Shown here piece by piece: positions 5,341 to 6,221 of a stretch of DNA of 6,221 nt (positions are counted from its first letter, which is position 1; each line of letters begins with the position of its first letter). The notes beneath the pieces were generated by a model that made no database searches, had not been told where the DNA came from, and worked only from the letters and a program-made list of their open reading frames with translations. The stretch is from SAR116 cluster bacterium (lineage in GTDB: Bacteria; Pseudomonadota; Alphaproteobacteria; Puniceispirillales; GCA-002684695). The stretch is taken from assembly GCA_002684695.1 (NCBI GenBank), contig NYVQ01000038.1, positions 30,776 through 36,996 of the forward strand, in the 5' to 3' direction. The translations under genes and the position numbers were made by a program.

Positions 5341-6221
5341 ATGAAAAATGAAGAAATAAATAATGATGATTACGGTGCTGAATCTATAAAAGTTTTAAAG
5401 GGTTTAGATGCTGTTAGGAAAAGGCCTGGAATGTATATTGGTGATACTGATGACGGGTCAGGTCTTCATCATATGGTTTATGAAGTAGTTGACAATGCGA
5501 TTGATGAAGCACTTGCGGGACATTGTGATAGTGTCAGTGTATCATTAAATGTTGATGGTTCAGTTACCGTGGTTGACAATGGAAGAGGTATTCCAGTTGC
5601 AATGCATCAAGATGAGGGCATATCTGCAGCAGAAGTAATAATGACACAGCTACATGCAGGAGGTAAGTTTGATAATAATTCCTACAAAGTATCAGGTGGA
5701 TTACATGGTGTTGGTGTATCTGTTGTTAACGCTTTATCAGAGTGGCTTGAGTTAAATATATATAGAGATGATAAAGAGCATTACATCAGATTTGAAAATG
5801 GTAATGCTGTAAATCCTATTGAAGAAAAGGGACCTTCAAATGAACAAAAAGGAACAGTTTTAACTTTTAAGCCATCAACTGAAACTTTTACAAAAACAGA
5901 GTTTGTTTTTTCAATTTTGGAACATAGACTTAGAGAGTTAGCATTTTTGAATTCAGGAGTAAAAATTATTTTATGTGACAAAAGATCAAGTCCAGAAAAA
6001 AAATCTGAATTTAACTATGATGGTGGCTTAAAAGAGTTTGTTAATTGGATGAATAAATCTAAGAATCCTATACATGAAATTATTTCAGGGAAATCAGAAA
6101 AAGAGGATGTGGGAGTAGAGGTTGTTCTACAATGGACAGATTCTTATCATGAAAGCACACAATGTTTTACCAATAATATTCCACAAAGAGATGGTGGAAC
6201 CCATTTAGCTGGTTTTAGAGG
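5341..6221 (+). CDS. gyrB: DNA gyrase subunit B, 5' part (runs off the window end)
   Basis: Gyrase introduces negative supercoils using ATP; GyrB carries the ATPase and part of the cleavage core. The 293 complete codons present cover the GHKL ATPase domain and the start of the transducer domain. Visible motifs are LDAVRKRPGMYIGDT (22-36), the Mg/ATP helix YEVVDNAIDEALAG (47-60, catalytic Glu48 and Asn52), DNGRGIP (79-85), HAGGKFDNNSYKVSGG (105-120) and the glycine loop GGLHGVGVSVVNALS (119-133). Near the cut edge QWTDS and CFTNNIPQRDGGTHLAGFR are typical of GyrB. The short leader before AESIKVLKGLD is usual. Context after dnaA-dnaN-recF also favours gyrB over its paralogue parE. The ATG lies 33 bases after the recF stop, with only a weak purine stretch (AAAG) upstream. 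No stop codon occurs before the window ends, so it is cut by the window and not broken. Confidence 0.97.
   Translation, partial: MKNEEINNDDYGAESIKVLKGLDAVRKRPGMYIGDTDDGSGLHHMVYEVVDNAIDEALAGHCDSVSVSLNVDGSVTVVDNGRGIPVAMHQDEGISAAEVIMTQLHAGGKFDNNSYKVSGGLHGVGVSVVNALSEWLELNIYRDDKEHYIRFENGNAVNPIEEKGPSNEQKGTVLTFKPSTETFTKTEFVFSILEHRLRELAFLNSGVKIILCDKRSSPEKKSEFNYDGGLKEFVNWMNKSKNPIHEIISGKSEKEDVGVEVVLQWTDSYHESTQCFTNNIPQRDGGTHLAGFR

Noticed and set aside
5781..5981. Open frame of 66 codons on the - strand inside gyrB
   Set aside because: It is antisense to conserved gyrB sequence and has no support.
1..6221. tRNA or rRNA genes, CRISPR array, insertion sequences or an unknown defence or mobile system
   Set aside because: All coding space is taken by conserved housekeeping genes, and I saw no cloverleaf, spaced repeats or transposase-like sequence.

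Overview
The window is a chromosomal replication-origin neighbourhood from a very AT-rich bacterium, most likely an alphaproteobacterium. Two things point there. The order mutM, rpsT, dnaA resembles the dnaA neighbourhood of several alphaproteobacteria, where an enoyl-CoA hydratase gene often sits between mutM and rpsT; it is absent here. The protein sequences also fit, for example the RecF tail with its WMTGTD motif. Low GC, short gaps and compact genes suggest a reduced or streamlined genome such as a marine planktonic or host-associated lineage, but the genus cannot be named from the sequence. Tryptophan is TGG throughout and recF ends in TGA, so UGA is a stop codon.

Layout, all genes on the + strand: mutM/fpg (37-855, 8-oxoguanine DNA glycosylase); a short gap with a good sigma-70-type promoter; rpsT (924-1187, ribosomal protein bS20); a 326-base non-coding stretch of about 19% GC (hand count over 1201-1500) that is the best oriC candidate; dnaA (1514-2908, initiator); dnaN (2986-4092, beta clamp); recF (about 4147-5307, recombination mediator, start codon unusual); and gyrB (5341 to the window end, 5' part only, DNA gyrase B subunit).

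The genes from dnaA onward form the classic initiation and replication cluster. DnaA opens the origin, DnaN is the processivity clamp, RecF helps load RecA at damaged forks, and GyrB powers the supercoiling that origin melting and fork movement need. MutM repairs oxidised guanine, and rpsT belongs to the translation machinery.

No mobile element, CRISPR array, tRNA or unknown gene system is visible. The points most worth a second look are recF, whose conserved N-terminus is preceded by no ATG, GTG or TTG; an origin-like region with no recognisable consensus DnaA box but with phased TTAA decamers and a repeated palindromic 12-mer; and several small regulatory-looking elements in the gaps.
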